The notes beneath the pieces are model-generated. The model made no database searches and was not told the origin of the DNA. It saw nothing but the letters and a program-made list of their open reading frames with translations. 64,000 nucleotides of DNA from Alteribacillus bidgolensis (GTDB lineage: Bacteria > Bacillota > Bacilli > Bacillales > Marinococcaceae), in NCBI RefSeq assembly GCF_002886255.1, contig NZ_KZ614149.1, positions 620,001 to 684,000 on the forward strand, given 5' to 3'. Of the stretch, positions 34,432 through 44,234 are shown in pieces (the first letter of the stretch is position 1; the number at the start of each line of letters is the position of its first letter). The position numbers and the translations under genes were made by a program.

Positions 34432-35549
34432 AACAGAAAATCGGAATAACGTGTTACCCGACTGTAGGCGGGTCGGGTGTGGTTGCTACGGAATTAGGCA
34501 AGCTGTTAGCCGAAAAAGGCTATGAGATTCATTTTATATCAACGAGTTTGCCGTTTCGGTTGAATAAAACATACCCTAATATTTTTTATCATGAAGTCGA
34601 AGTAAATCAATATGAAGTGTTCCAGTACCCGCCATACTCTTTAACACTTGCAAGTAAAATGGCAGAGGTGATAGAACGTGAAGAGTTGGATATTTTACAT
34701 GTACATTATGCTGTCCCTCATGCAGTATGTGCCCTTCTGGCAAAAGACATGGTCCATAGAGATGTGAAAGTAGTAACCACTTTGCACGGTACAGATATCA
34801 CTGTACTTGGTCATGATCCCTCTTTAAGAGGTATTATTCGTTATGCTATTGATCGTTCCGACAAAGTCACAGCCGTTTCAAAAGCGCTTGCTTCTCAAAC
34901 AAAAGAAATGTTGCATATATCCAAGCCGATTGAAACGATATATAATTTTATTGATGAACGGGTTTACAGGCCTCATTATTTAAAAAGTGAATTAAAAGAA
35001 GCGTATGAGATTAAAGAAGATGAAAAAGTAATTATTCATATATCTAATTTTCGGCCTGTAAAGAGGGTCATTGATGTAGTAGAAGCTTTTTCCGTTTTGC
35101 AAAAAAATTGTAATTCTAAGTTACTGATGATTGGAGATGGCCCAGAGAGAAACAAATCACTTAAACGCGCTGAGGAGCTTGGGATAAAGGATTATGTTTT
35201 ATTCTTGGGAAACCAAAAAAATATAGTAGATTACTTAAATATAGCTGACTTGATGTTTTTGCTTTCAGAAAAAGAAAGCTTTGGATTAGCGGCACTTGAA
35301 GCAATGGCTTGCGGGGTTCCTGTCATTGGAACAAATACTGGAGGTATACCAGAAGTTATAGTAGACAATCAAACAGGTTATATTTGTTCTGTTGGGGATG
35401 TAAAAGCAGCTGGCGAATCAGGGGCTCGTCTCTTAAAAAATAAACAGCTATATGAAGCATTTTCTTACGCCAGTCAGCAGCGAGTAGAAAAAGTATTTGC
35501 TTCTTCTCTTATCGTAGAATATTACGAAGCTGTATATAATGAGGCATGA
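34428..35549 (+). CDS. bshA: N-acetylglucosaminyl-L-malate synthase BshA
   Basis: A 373-residue retaining GT-B glycosyltransferase (family GT4) that joins UDP-GlcNAc and L-malate, first step of bacillithiol synthesis. The N-terminal CYPTVGGSGVVATELGKLLA and the C-terminal EKESFGLAALEAMACGVPVIG sugar-nucleotide motif (E-x7-E) are characteristic. Overlaps bshB1 and the cca upstream codons, so it is part of one polycistronic unit. Confidence 0.96.
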   Translation: MKQKIGITCYPTVGGSGVVATELGKLLAEKGYEIHFISTSLPFRLNKTYPNIFYHEVEVNQYEVFQYPPYSLTLASKMAEVIEREELDILHVHYAVPHAVCALLAKDMVHRDVKVVTTLHGTDITVLGHDPSLRGIIRYAIDRSDKVTAVSKALASQTKEMLHISKPIETIYNFIDERVYRPHYLKSELKEAYEIKEDEKVIIHISNFRPVKRVIDVVEAFSVLQKNCNSKLLMIGDGPERNKSLKRAEELGIKDYVLFLGNQKNIVDYLNIADLMFLLSEKESFGLAALEAMACGVPVIGTNTGGIPEVIVDNQTGYICSVGDVKAAGESGARLLKNKQLYEAFSYASQQRVEKVFASSLIVEYYEAVYNEA

Positions 35550-35566
35550 AGGGCGGCGGGAAAAAT

Positions 35567-36724
35567 ATGGACAGCTATTGGGAAAAAGCATTTTATTTAT
35601 TAAATAAGTTTGAATCGCAAGGGTATTCTGCTTATATTGTAGGAGGCGCAGTACGCGATTATCATCTAAAAAGAACGGTACATGATTTTGATATTGTAAC
35701 CAATGCTTCTCCTAATGAAATAAAAACACTATTCCCTAAAGCTGTTCAGCCGTCCAAACGATTCCCGACACATATCATTCGCTGGCAAAGCATTTATTTT
35801 GAAGTCAGTCCGTTCCGATTGGGAGCTAAAACGTTACAAGATGACTTGTTCCATCGAGATTTTACTATCAACGCTATCGCTATGGATAAAAATCAAAATA
35901 TTATTGACCCTTTAAATGGTATTTCTGATATAGACATGAAAATTATTCAGGCAAGTGACCCCATTGCTCGGTTTAAAGAAGACCCTTTACGAATGCTTAG
36001 AGGGTTTCGTTTTGTATCCGAGCTAAACTTTACAATGGAAGAGCATACACTCAAACATGTTTTAGAACAACTTCCTGCTTTAAATGCTCTCCCCGTGGAA
36101 AGAATTCAATTAGAAATAGAAAAACTTTTAAAAGGGCACTGGCATGCTGCTGCACTTTCATGTTTATTTTTTTACACCATTCCTCAGTTTTTTCCACAGA
36201 CACTTCAAACGGAAGTCTTTTTCCTATCAAGAAGTTTAAATATGCACAGTTTAAAAACAACAAATGAAAAGTGGGCAGCTTTTTTATGGCTGTTATATGG
36301 TAGAAAAGCGAGAGAAAAAGCAGCTTCTTGGAAGTTTTCAAAAAAAGATAAAAAAAATATTATAACGATGCTTTGGTTTTCCGAAAATTATTTATCACGT
36401 ATTCCTTGGAGGAAGCATTTAGTTTATCAAACCGGAAAAAAGCTTGCACTCCAAATAGAGCGTGTCCATCAATGGATATATTGTTATGAAAATGAAGATA
36501 ATTTCATTTTAATATGTCAATTGTATGGTTCGCTGCCTATTACAAACAGAAAAGAATTAAAGTTAACTGGAAAAGATATTATTAAAGCTTTTCCTCATAT
36601 AGAAAAAGAAAAGATTGGTGTTATATTAGGCTGCCTTGAAAAAGAAGTAGTAATAGGGAATTTAAACAATCAATTTACAGAACTAGTAACTTTTGTAAAG
36701 GAGAAACTTACTAATGAGAGGTAA
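35567..36724 (+). CDS. cca: CCA-adding tRNA nucleotidyltransferase
   Basis: A 385-residue class II nucleotidyltransferase that adds CCA to tRNA 3' ends. VGGAVRDYHLKR, the catalytic DFDIVTNA, the RRD-like HRDFTINAIA and the ERIQLEIEKLLKG template motif are present; the C-terminal third is divergent. ATG 35567 puts VGGAVRD at the same distance from the start as in B. subtilis Cca; ATG 35546 would overlap the bshA stop. It overlaps birA by 11 nt. Confidence 0.93.
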   Translation: MDSYWEKAFYLLNKFESQGYSAYIVGGAVRDYHLKRTVHDFDIVTNASPNEIKTLFPKAVQPSKRFPTHIIRWQSIYFEVSPFRLGAKTLQDDLFHRDFTINAIAMDKNQNIIDPLNGISDIDMKIIQASDPIARFKEDPLRMLRGFRFVSELNFTMEEHTLKHVLEQLPALNALPVERIQLEIEKLLKGHWHAAALSCLFFYTIPQFFPQTLQTEVFFLSRSLNMHSLKTTNEKWAAFLWLLYGRKAREKAASWKFSKKDKKNIITMLWFSENYLSRIPWRKHLVYQTGKKLALQIERVHQWIYCYENEDNFILICQLYGSLPITNRKELKLTGKDIIKAFPHIEKEKIGVILGCLEKEVVIGNLNNQFTELVTFVKEKLTNER

Positions 36725-37679
36725 ATTATTACAATTATTAATGCGAACATCCAACACATTTGTTTCTGGACAGGAGATAAGTGAAAATTTAGGAATATCC
36801 CGGACGGCAGTTTGGAAGCATATTGAGGAATTACGTAAAAACGGTTACGAACTTGAAGCAGTGCCAAGAAAAGGCTACCGTCTCACACATACTCCAAACC
36901 ATGCCACTGCAGATGAAATTGAAGCAATACTTTCCACTGAAAATATAGGCAAAAACATTATTTACAAAAAAGAAGTGACTTCGACCCAAGCATTAGCACA
37001 TGACATGGCAAGAAATGATGCTTCGGAGGGTACTCTTGTCGTGGCGGACTACCAGCAGAAAGGTAAAGGAAGACTGGGAAGAGAATGGCATTCTCCTCCA
37101 GGAACTGGCTTATGGTTCAGTTTAATTTTAAGACCAGACATTCCACCGCAAAAAGCCCCGCAGCTCACATTATTAACAGCAGTAGCAGTAACCGAAGGAA
37201 TTAATAAGGCTGCGGGTATTGAAGCACAAATAAAATGGCCTAACGATATTCTCATCGACGGAAAAAAAACAGCCGGAATATTAACGGAAATGCAGTCAGA
37301 GCCTGATCGAGTACAAGCAGTGATCGTTGGTATTGGAATAAATATTAATCAACAACCTGAACATTTCCCTGAGTTGCTCCTGTCAAAAGCTACGTCTCTT
37401 TCCATTGCTAAAGAAAATAAAATATTTTCACGTGCTAAAGTTATAGCAGCCATTCTTGAGCGGTATGAAGATTGGTATTATCAGTATTTAATCGATGGTT
37501 TTGAGCAAGTAAGAAAACGTTGGGAGGAATTAGCGGTTACAATTGGTAAAGAGATCACTGCCACTACTGTAACAAAAACGGTAGAAGGATTAGCTCAAGG
37601 AATAACAGAAGACGGGGTATTGCTTTTGAAAAAAAAGGATGGACAAATAGAACATATTTATAGTGCGGATATTCACTAA
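36714..37679 (+). CDS. birA: Biotin operon repressor / biotin-protein ligase
   Basis: A 321-residue bifunctional protein. It has an N-terminal winged helix (SGQEISENLGISRTAVWKHI), a central ligase domain with KGKGRLGREWHSPPGTGLWFS and KWPNDILIDGKKTAGIL, and a small C-terminal SH3-like domain. It biotinylates acetyl-CoA carboxylase and represses biotin genes when loaded with biotinyl-AMP. Site AAAGGAG lies inside cca. Confidence 0.96.
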   Translation: MRGKLLQLLMRTSNTFVSGQEISENLGISRTAVWKHIEELRKNGYELEAVPRKGYRLTHTPNHATADEIEAILSTENIGKNIIYKKEVTSTQALAHDMARNDASEGTLVVADYQQKGKGRLGREWHSPPGTGLWFSLILRPDIPPQKAPQLTLLTAVAVTEGINKAAGIEAQIKWPNDILIDGKKTAGILTEMQSEPDRVQAVIVGIGININQQPEHFPELLLSKATSLSIAKENKIFSRAKVIAAILERYEDWYYQYLIDGFEQVRKRWEELAVTIGKEITATTVTKTVEGLAQGITEDGVLLLKKKDGQIEHIYSADIH

Positions 37680-37692
37680 CCTCCTGGCCAAT

Positions 37693-37763
37693 ATTTTTTG
37701 GTATACTGACATTACAGGCAATATCTAATCAGAATTGCACTGTATATCTTTTTACCAAAAAAT
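37693..37763. repeat. Inverted repeat upstream of panB
   Basis: ATTTTTTGGTA (37693-37703) is exactly inverted as TACCAAAAAAT (37753-37763) with 49 nt between. It lies just after birA, in the 188-nt gap before panB. It may be a long hairpin that ends birA transcription or a paired operator; no known box is recognised. Confidence 0.5.
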
Positions 37764-37867
37764 TTCATCTGCCTTGATCCATTCAGGACAGGGACGGAGA
37801 GAGTGGAGGAGCAATCGGTTGAAAAGAAGATTACTTCTCACTTCTCCGAAAGAAGGAGGAGGAAAAA

Positions 37868-38707
37868 ATGAAGAGCACAAGCACGTTTTTGAAAATGAAG
37901 AAAGAACGTGAACCCATTGCTATGATGACTGCTTATGATGCTCCATCAGCAAAAGCAGCAGCAAAGGCAGGAATGGACATTATTCTCGTAGGTGATTCTG
38001 TTGGAATGGTTGTTCATGGTTATGATTCTACAATTCCAGTTACTCTAGACGATATGGTACTGCATTCAAAAGCAGTACGGCGCGGGGCGCCAGATACATT
38101 TGTTGTTACTGACCTGCCTTTTTTAACGTTTAACGGGGATTTTGGTACTACCCTTTCTGCAGTGAAAAAATTAATGCAGCAAACAGGTACTAATGGTGTG
38201 AAACTTGAAGGAGGCGGCAGAACACTTTCTGTTATTAAACGGTTAACAGAAGCCGGTGTTCCCGTTATGGGTCATTTAGGATTAACCCCACAATCGGTTG
38301 GAGTTCTCGGCGGATATAAAGTTCAAGGGAAAACCGAAGAATCAGCTAATCGATTGGTAGAAGAAGCAAAAATTATAGAAGAAAACGGTGCATTTGCTCT
38401 AGTGCTAGAATGCGTACCTAGACAGTTAGCAGCGCACATATCTTCGTTATTAAATATACCTGTTATCGGTATCGGAGCCGGTGCTGAAACAGACGGACAA
38501 GTTCTTGTATTTCACGATGCAATTGGGTTTTCGGATGGTTTTTCTCCTAAGTTTGTAAAACAATATGCGAATATCCAAAATGATATTGAAGTGGCTTTAA
38601 CTGATTATGTCAATGAAGTAAAACAGTTAACATTTCCTGGAACAGAGCATACTTTCACAATGGATGAAAACACACTAGAAAAGCTGTACGGCGGGATAAG
38701 GTCATGA
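37868..38707 (+). CDS. panB: Ketopantoate hydroxymethyltransferase
   Basis: A 279-residue barrel enzyme, first step of pantothenate synthesis. The metal and substrate residues fall in ILVGDSVGMVVHGYDSTIPV, GTNGVKLEGG and GIGAGAETDGQVLVFHD. First gene of panBCD; overlaps panC by 4 nt. AAGGAGGAGG ribosome binding site. A short upstream ORF ends on the panB start codon. Confidence 0.97.
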   Translation: MKSTSTFLKMKKEREPIAMMTAYDAPSAKAAAKAGMDIILVGDSVGMVVHGYDSTIPVTLDDMVLHSKAVRRGAPDTFVVTDLPFLTFNGDFGTTLSAVKKLMQQTGTNGVKLEGGGRTLSVIKRLTEAGVPVMGHLGLTPQSVGVLGGYKVQGKTEESANRLVEEAKIIEENGAFALVLECVPRQLAAHISSLLNIPVIGIGAGAETDGQVLVFHDAIGFSDGFSPKFVKQYANIQNDIEVALTDYVNEVKQLTFPGTEHTFTMDENTLEKLYGGIRS

Positions 38708-39597
38708 AAGTAGTTACCACTATTAATGAATTGCGTGACCATATTAAAAGCATAAAATCAAATCATAAATCAATAGGGTTTGTGGCTACGATGGGGGCCC
38801 TTCATAAAGGTCATTTATCACTTATGGAACGGGCAAAAAAAGAGAATGATGTGCTCGTTACCAGCATTTTTGTAAACCCTTTGCAGTTTGGTCCAGAGGA
38901 AGACTACGAAGTATATCCTCGTTCTATAGAAAAGGACCGGGAGCTGGCAGAATCCCAAAAAACAGATATTTTATTTGCTCCTTCCGTGGATGAAATGTAT
39001 CCACGCTCCATGGTTAATGAAGTGAATATCACTTCTGGTACAGATGTACTTTGCGGCAAAAGCCGTCCTGGTCACTTTAATGGAGTAGCAACAGTGGTGT
39101 TAAAGTTATTTCAACTTGTTCAGCCAGATTATGCTTATTTTGGACAAAAGGATGCACAACAAGCAGCCATTATTAAAAACATGGTAAATGATTTTAATAT
39201 TCCTGTCCACGTTGTGGCTTGTGAAACAATGAGAGAAGAAGATGGTTTGGCTATAAGTTCTCGCAATATTTATTTGACGGATAAAGAACGAAGGCAGTCT
39301 GCTTTTCTCTATGAAAGTTTGCAAAGAGCTATGCATCAAGTAAAAGAAGGAATAATAGATCCACTGGTTCTGCAAGAAGAAATACATTCGTATTTAAAAA
39401 AACATACAGATGCTGAGATTGATTATGTACAAATCCTATCGTTTCCTGAATTAAAAGAAATCAATACAATTGCCGGACAAATTATTATCGCTGGAGCGCT
39501 TCAATTTACTAAAGCACGTCTAATTGATAATATTTTGTTACATGTGAATGAAATGGAAGGGGGCAATAAATATGTTTCGCACCATGATGAAATCTAA
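38704..39597 (+). CDS. panC: Pantothenate synthetase
   Basis: A 297-residue ATP-dependent ligase joining pantoate and beta-alanine. The nucleotidyltransferase HIGH-like motif is [14 protein letters not shown]; further [32 protein letters not shown] and [15 protein letters not shown]. The C-terminal helical domain ends a little past the panD start, a 26-nt overlap. Confidence 0.97.
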   Translation: MKVVTTINELRDHIKSIKSNHKSIGFVATMGALHKGHLSLMERAKKENDVLVTSIFVNPLQFGPEEDYEVYPRSIEKDRELAESQKTDILFAPSVDEMYPRSMVNEVNITSGTDVLCGKSRPGHFNGVATVVLKLFQLVQPDYAYFGQKDAQQAAIIKNMVNDFNIPVHVVACETMREEDGLAISSRNIYLTDKERRQSAFLYESLQRAMHQVKEGIIDPLVLQEEIHSYLKKHTDAEIDYVQILSFPELKEINTIAGQIIIAGALQFTKARLIDNILLHVNEMEGGNKYVSHHDEI

Positions 39598-39955
39598 ACT
39601 GCACCGGGCTACTGTGAAAGAAGCTGATTTAAATTATGTAGGCAGCATAACGATTGACCAAAATTTAATGGATGCTGTGGATCTTCTTGAAAATGAAAAA
39701 GTCCAAGTCGTCAATAATAATAATGGTGCTCGTTTGGAAACATATGTTATATCAGGGGAAAGAGGAAGTGGAGTTATCTGTTTAAACGGTGCAGCTGCTC
39801 GTATGGTACAGCCTGGAGATAAGGTAATCATTATAGCGTACAGCTTGATGAAAGAAGAGGCTTGTCGTACGTTCAAACCTAAAGTAGCTGTGTTGGATGA
39901 AAATAATCAAATTTCCCAGATGCTCTCCTTTGAGCCCTCTTCTACAGTTATGTGA
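39572..39955 (+). CDS. panD: Aspartate 1-decarboxylase (pyruvoyl enzyme)
   Basis: A 127-residue proenzyme that makes beta-alanine for pantothenate. It self-cleaves between Gly24 and Ser25 (YVGSIT), giving the pyruvoyl cofactor; Tyr22 and the [12 protein letters not shown] loop are kept. ATG 39572 follows GGAAGGGGGC; the frame from 39548 would extend further into panC. Confidence 0.97.
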   Translation: MFRTMMKSKLHRATVKEADLNYVGSITIDQNLMDAVDLLENEKVQVVNNNNGARLETYVISGERGSGVICLNGAAARMVQPGDKVIIIAYSLMKEEACRTFKPKVAVLDENNQISQMLSFEPSSTVM

Positions 39956-39962
39956 GAAACGG

Positions 39963-39997
39963 CCCCCGATGGAGTGAACTTCTAGTCGGGGGTCTCC
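39963..39997 (+). terminator. Hairpin after panD
   Basis: CCCCCGA (39963-39969) pairs with TCGGGGG (39986-39992); the tail TCTCCTTA is a poor U-tract, so strength is uncertain. Confidence 0.5.
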
Positions 39998-40054
39998 TTA
40001 CGTAATATGTCTATATAATAAATTATTAAGTTTGACCACACCGGGGTGAACACA

Positions 40055-42871
40055 ATGTCTGAAAAGTATGTTGTAATAGATACAGAAACAACAGGAAATG
40101 CACCAAAAAAAGGTGATAAAATCATACAAATTGGGGCTGCCGTTATTGAAGACAATCAGGTGAAGCAAACCTTTTCTACTTTTGTTCGCCCCTTTCAGCA
40201 TATTCCGGTTTTTATTAAACAGTTAACAGGGATTAGTAATGAGGATGTTAAAAATGCCCCATCCTTTTCAGAAATAGCCCCTGAGCTGCTTGAATTATTG
40301 GAAAATGCTTATTTTATTGCTCACAATGTTCCGTTTGATTTGAATTTTATAAACCAGGAACTTATTCAAGCTGGATATCGCCCATTTAACGGCCCGACAA
40401 TTGACACGGTAGAATGCGCTAGATTTTTATATCCTACTGCTCCAGGCTATCAGTTATCGCAGCTGGCTGATTGGTTAAATATAACTCACGACAGGCCCCA
40501 TCAAGCCGACAGTGACGCAATCGTAACCGCTTATTTATGGTTGAATATGAAAGAGAAATTATTTCATTTGCCTGCTCCCACTTTAAAATCACTGATCTCA
40601 TTAGCTGTGTACATGGATAGTGATATTGGGTCTTTAATAAAACATGCACATACATTAAATAAACATCATACACTTTCTGAAGAAGACGGAATTGAAATTT
40701 ATAAAGGATTAGCGATAAAAAAGCTAGAACCTTTGCAGAAAAAGGAACAAACCTCAAAAGAAAACATACTAGGGGAAAAAGATTTCTTTTCAACTGACGG
40801 TATGCTCGCACGAAGCTGGTCGGATTATGAGCCAAGACAAGGACAAGACCAAATAGCCAAAGCAGTAAAAAAAGCATTTCAGATGAGGGAGCATTTACTT
40901 ATAGAGGCGGGAACCGGTATTGGAAAAAGTTTATCCTATTTAGTGCCTGCTTTGTTCTATTGCAAAGAAGCTGATCGCCGCGTTGTAGTTTCTACCCATA
41001 CTGTTAACCTCCAAGAACAGTTAATGGCAAAAGAAATTCCTTTGCTGAGAAAAATATTGCCATTTCATTTTAATGCAGTAGTAATGAAAGGCAGAAATCA
41101 TTATCTCTGTCTTAGAAAGTTTAAACAGCTATTAAACACTGCCCCTTCTACATATGAAGAAGTATTAGGTTTGGCTCAAATTTTAACCTGGATACTAGAA
41201 ACAAATACTGGGGATGTAGAGGAAATTAATATTGCTGGAGGGAGCAGCAGTTCGTTTTGGGAAAAAATGATGAGTGATGAAACAACATTTTCAGAAGCTT
41301 CATCATCCTGGTTCCCAAAAAATTATTACAATCGAATAAGAGAACAAGCAAAACATGCTGATTTGCTGATCACCAATCATGCGCTGTTGTTTTCAGATTT
41401 GTCAAAAGACAGTGGCTTCTTGCCCTCTTATAAAAATGTTATTGTAGACGAAGCACACCATCTAGAGGATTTGGCTGCTAAAAATCTTGGTTTAGAAGTA
41501 AACTACTTGGATTTAACGCAAATTTTTCACAAACTTGGTTTAATGGATAAGACTGGTTATTTTCAACGATTAATGGTTTATGAACAATCGGTTCACCAGC
41601 ATTTTTCTTCTTCTTGGTATCAGTATAGAGAAGATCATTTTACTCTTTTAAAGTATGAAGTCGATGAATTATTTAGGATGCTCTATCAATTTTGCATGAA
41701 AACCGTCCAAACCAAGCAGACCGATGTAGGCAGAATATCTATAAGATATATTCCATCAATAGAATTGTCTTCTGACTGGCAGGTCATTCAAGATTCTCTA
41801 AAGCGCGTTCTTGTTTTATTTGAAGGAGAAGCGAATGAATGGCTGTCTTTTTATCAACATTTATCATCCCATGCACCATCTGGGTCTTTAGAGTACGGAT
41901 TGCTGTATGATTTTAAAGCTGCCGTAAAAGAAGCAGAAGACGTTTGTGATCAGTTATTTGCACTATTAATGGAAAAAGATGAAAACTATGTATATTGGAT
42001 GGAAATTGATAAAAAAGGGGCTGCAAATGCTGCCTATTTGTATGCTAGACCGGTTGACGTATCTGATCTGTTAGCAGATCGTTTTTTTGCCAAAAAAGAT
42101 AGTGTAGTTCTCACATCAGCGGCACTTACTGTTGAAAATTCTTTCACCTATGTAATGGAAAAATGGGGACTAGTAGACTTTGCTCCGTCAGTTCTTCAGC
42201 TGCCCTCTCCATTTGAATATGATAAAAAAGCAAAAGTTTTTATTCCAGAAGATATGGCAGCTATAAAAGATGGTGAAAAAGAGTTTATTATACAAACAGC
42301 AGAATTCATTTATCAAGCTGCTTCTGTTACAGAAGGAAAAATGCTCGTTTTGTTTACTTCATTTGATATGCTGAAAAAAACGTATTATCAGTTAAGACAG
42401 TGGGATGAAGCTAGTAATTTTGTTGTGATAGGCCAAGGCCTTAAAAGCGGCAGCCGGTTAAAGCTATTAAAGGCTTTCAAACAATATGATAATGCGATTT
42501 TGTTAGGTACGAATGCATTTTGGGAAGGGATTGACATTCCAGGACAAGATTTAAGCTGTTTGGTTATTGTTAGACTTCCATTTTCTCCTCCTAATGAACC
42601 TGTTGCTCAAGCGAGAATGGAAAAAATCAAATCTGCTGGTGGAAACCCTTTTAGAGAAGTGTCACTTCCACAAGCTGTATTGCGTTTCAAACAAGGTTTT
42701 GGAAGACTTATCAGACATCAAAATGATAAAGGGGTAGTCATTGTACTTGACAAAAGAATTTTGCAATCAAAATATGGGATGCATTTTATTCAATCACTTC
42801 CAAAGCTGCCGGTTGTGCATAAACCTGTAGACTCCGTATTGAATGACATTGCAGCTTTTCTAGGCGATTAA
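40055..42871 (+). CDS. dinG: DinG-family helicase with N-terminal 3'-5' exonuclease domain
   Basis: A 938-residue protein fusing a DnaQ-like exonuclease (VIDTETTGN, AHNVPFDLNF, HQADSDAIVT, about 1-165) to an XPD/DinG-type SF2 helicase. Helicase motifs are EAGTGIGKSLSYLVPAL (Walker A, near residue 285), VDEAHHLED and QGFGRLIRHQNDKG. Firmicute DinG is a single-strand nuclease and helicase that acts in DNA damage responses. I see no cluster of four Cys of the sort that binds Fe-S in E. coli DinG. ATG 40055 is chosen over GTG 40046, since GGGGTGA overlaps that codon. Confidence 0.94.
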   Translation: MSEKYVVIDTETTGNAPKKGDKIIQIGAAVIEDNQVKQTFSTFVRPFQHIPVFIKQLTGISNEDVKNAPSFSEIAPELLELLENAYFIAHNVPFDLNFINQELIQAGYRPFNGPTIDTVECARFLYPTAPGYQLSQLADWLNITHDRPHQADSDAIVTAYLWLNMKEKLFHLPAPTLKSLISLAVYMDSDIGSLIKHAHTLNKHHTLSEEDGIEIYKGLAIKKLEPLQKKEQTSKENILGEKDFFSTDGMLARSWSDYEPRQGQDQIAKAVKKAFQMREHLLIEAGTGIGKSLSYLVPALFYCKEADRRVVVSTHTVNLQEQLMAKEIPLLRKILPFHFNAVVMKGRNHYLCLRKFKQLLNTAPSTYEEVLGLAQILTWILETNTGDVEEINIAGGSSSSFWEKMMSDETTFSEASSSWFPKNYYNRIREQAKHADLLITNHALLFSDLSKDSGFLPSYKNVIVDEAHHLEDLAAKNLGLEVNYLDLTQIFHKLGLMDKTGYFQRLMVYEQSVHQHFSSSWYQYREDHFTLLKYEVDELFRMLYQFCMKTVQTKQTDVGRISIRYIPSIELSSDWQVIQDSLKRVLVLFEGEANEWLSFYQHLSSHAPSGSLEYGLLYDFKAAVKEAEDVCDQLFALLMEKDENYVYWMEIDKKGAANAAYLYARPVDVSDLLADRFFAKKDSVVLTSAALTVENSFTYVMEKWGLVDFAPSVLQLPSPFEYDKKAKVFIPEDMAAIKDGEKEFIIQTAEFIYQAASVTEGKMLVLFTSFDMLKKTYYQLRQWDEASNFVVIGQGLKSGSRLKLLKAFKQYDNAILLGTNAFWEGIDIPGQDLSCLVIVRLPFSPPNEPVAQARMEKIKSAGGNPFREVSLPQAVLRFKQGFGRLIRHQNDKGVVIVLDKRILQSKYGMHFIQSLPKLPVVHKPVDSVLNDIAAFLGD

Positions 42872-42896
42872 GTGGAGAAGATAGGAGTGATAGACT

Positions 42897-44234
42897 GTGG
42901 ACCAATATGTTCTCAATCATGTTCATATCATGACAACAGATCCTATTAATAGGTTTCAAAAAGATATGTATCTTGTGATTAGGAACGGATTAATTCAAGA
43001 AATCGGACACACCCCTTTACCGGATGCGTTAAAAAAAGATTTGCCAGTTATTAATCAGAAAGGAAAACTGCTGCTGCCTGGCTTGTATAATACTCATGCT
43101 CACACTCCAATGTCCCTTTTACGCGGTGTTAGTGATGATGTCCCGTTAAAAACTTGGCTGGGAAAAGAAATTTGGCCGCGTGAAGGATTGTTAGATAAAC
43201 GAAAAGTGCAGGCCGGTACTTCGCTAGCATTAGCAGAAATGATTAAGTCGGGTACAGTAGCTTTTTTGGATATGTATCACCTACATATGAATGAGGTATT
43301 TAAATTAACAATGGATGCTGGCATGAAAGCAGTGTTAAGCCGAGGCATGATAGGGTTAGGTACTAAAAAAGAGCAGCATTCAAAACTTAATGAAGCTTGT
43401 GAACTAGCAAAGTATTGGAATGAAAATGGAAAAGGAAGAGTGAAAGGCATGCTGTTTCCTCATGCACCTTACACTTGTCCACCAGATTTTTTAGAAGCAG
43501 TTATTTCACAAGCTCATCATCATCAGCTTCCATTAGGCACTCATTTAGCGGAAACGTTAGAAGAAGTGAATGACCATAAACATCAATATGGTAAGTCTCC
43601 ACTCCATCACCTGCATGAACTTGGCTTTTTTAATAAAAAAGCCATCTTAACACATGTCGTTCATGTTACTGATGAAGAGTTAGATCTGTTAAAAGACGGT
43701 ATGATCACTGTTTCCCATAATCCAATGAGTAATGCAAAACTGGGATCAGGAACAGCTCCCATTCCGAAAATGTTAGAAAAGGGAATTTCAGTATCACTTG
43801 GGACAGATAGTACTGCTTCAAACAATAATTTAGATATGTTTCAAGAAATGAGAACAGCAGCTCTTCTGCAAAAAGGAGTTAATAGGAATCCGGATATTGT
43901 TTCGACGGACCAAATATTGGAAATGGGCACATTGCAAGGAGCAAGATCTCTTGGCTTTGCAAAACACGGTCTTCTTCAAGCTGGTTCTCCTGCCGATTTC
44001 ATTATGCTTGATATGTCTTCGTTACATTTACAGCCTGAAGATAATTTAATTTCCCATTTGATATACTCTGCGTCTGGCCAGGACGTCACAGATGTTTATG
44101 TAGATGGAAAGCAGCTTATGAAAGATAAGGAACTGCTTACTCTTGATGAAGAAAAAATTATGTATGAAGCAAATGAGTGTTTTAAAGATCTAGAAAGCCG
44201 TTTCCTAAATAAACGGAGAAAGGAAGACAATTAA
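42897..44234 (+). CDS. COG0402 amidohydrolase: SAH/MTA-type deaminase, possibly aminodeoxyfutalosine deaminase
   Basis: A 445-residue zinc amidohydrolase. Metal ligands are visible: HAH in YNTHAHTPMSLLRG, His in THLAETLEE, His in THVVHV and Asp in SLGTDSTASNN, with the conserved RG and PWL-like elements of MtaD-type enzymes. It should deaminate an adenosine-like ring: S-adenosylhomocysteine, methylthioadenosine, or 6-aminodeoxyfutalosine. The futalosine gene mqnA is in the same window, and COG0402 enzymes deaminate aminodeoxyfutalosine in some bacteria, so this is a real option. It stands where B. subtilis has ypmA. GTG start after AGGAGTGAT; overlaps tseB by one base. Confidence 0.85.
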   Translation: MDQYVLNHVHIMTTDPINRFQKDMYLVIRNGLIQEIGHTPLPDALKKDLPVINQKGKLLLPGLYNTHAHTPMSLLRGVSDDVPLKTWLGKEIWPREGLLDKRKVQAGTSLALAEMIKSGTVAFLDMYHLHMNEVFKLTMDAGMKAVLSRGMIGLGTKKEQHSKLNEACELAKYWNENGKGRVKGMLFPHAPYTCPPDFLEAVISQAHHHQLPLGTHLAETLEEVNDHKHQYGKSPLHHLHELGFFNKKAILTHVVHVTDEELDLLKDGMITVSHNPMSNAKLGSGTAPIPKMLEKGISVSLGTDSTASNNNLDMFQEMRTAALLQKGVNRNPDIVSTDQILEMGTLQGARSLGFAKHGLLQAGSPADFIMLDMSSLHLQPEDNLISHLIYSASGQDVTDVYVDGKQLMKDKELLTLDEEKIMYEANECFKDLESRFLNKRRKEDN

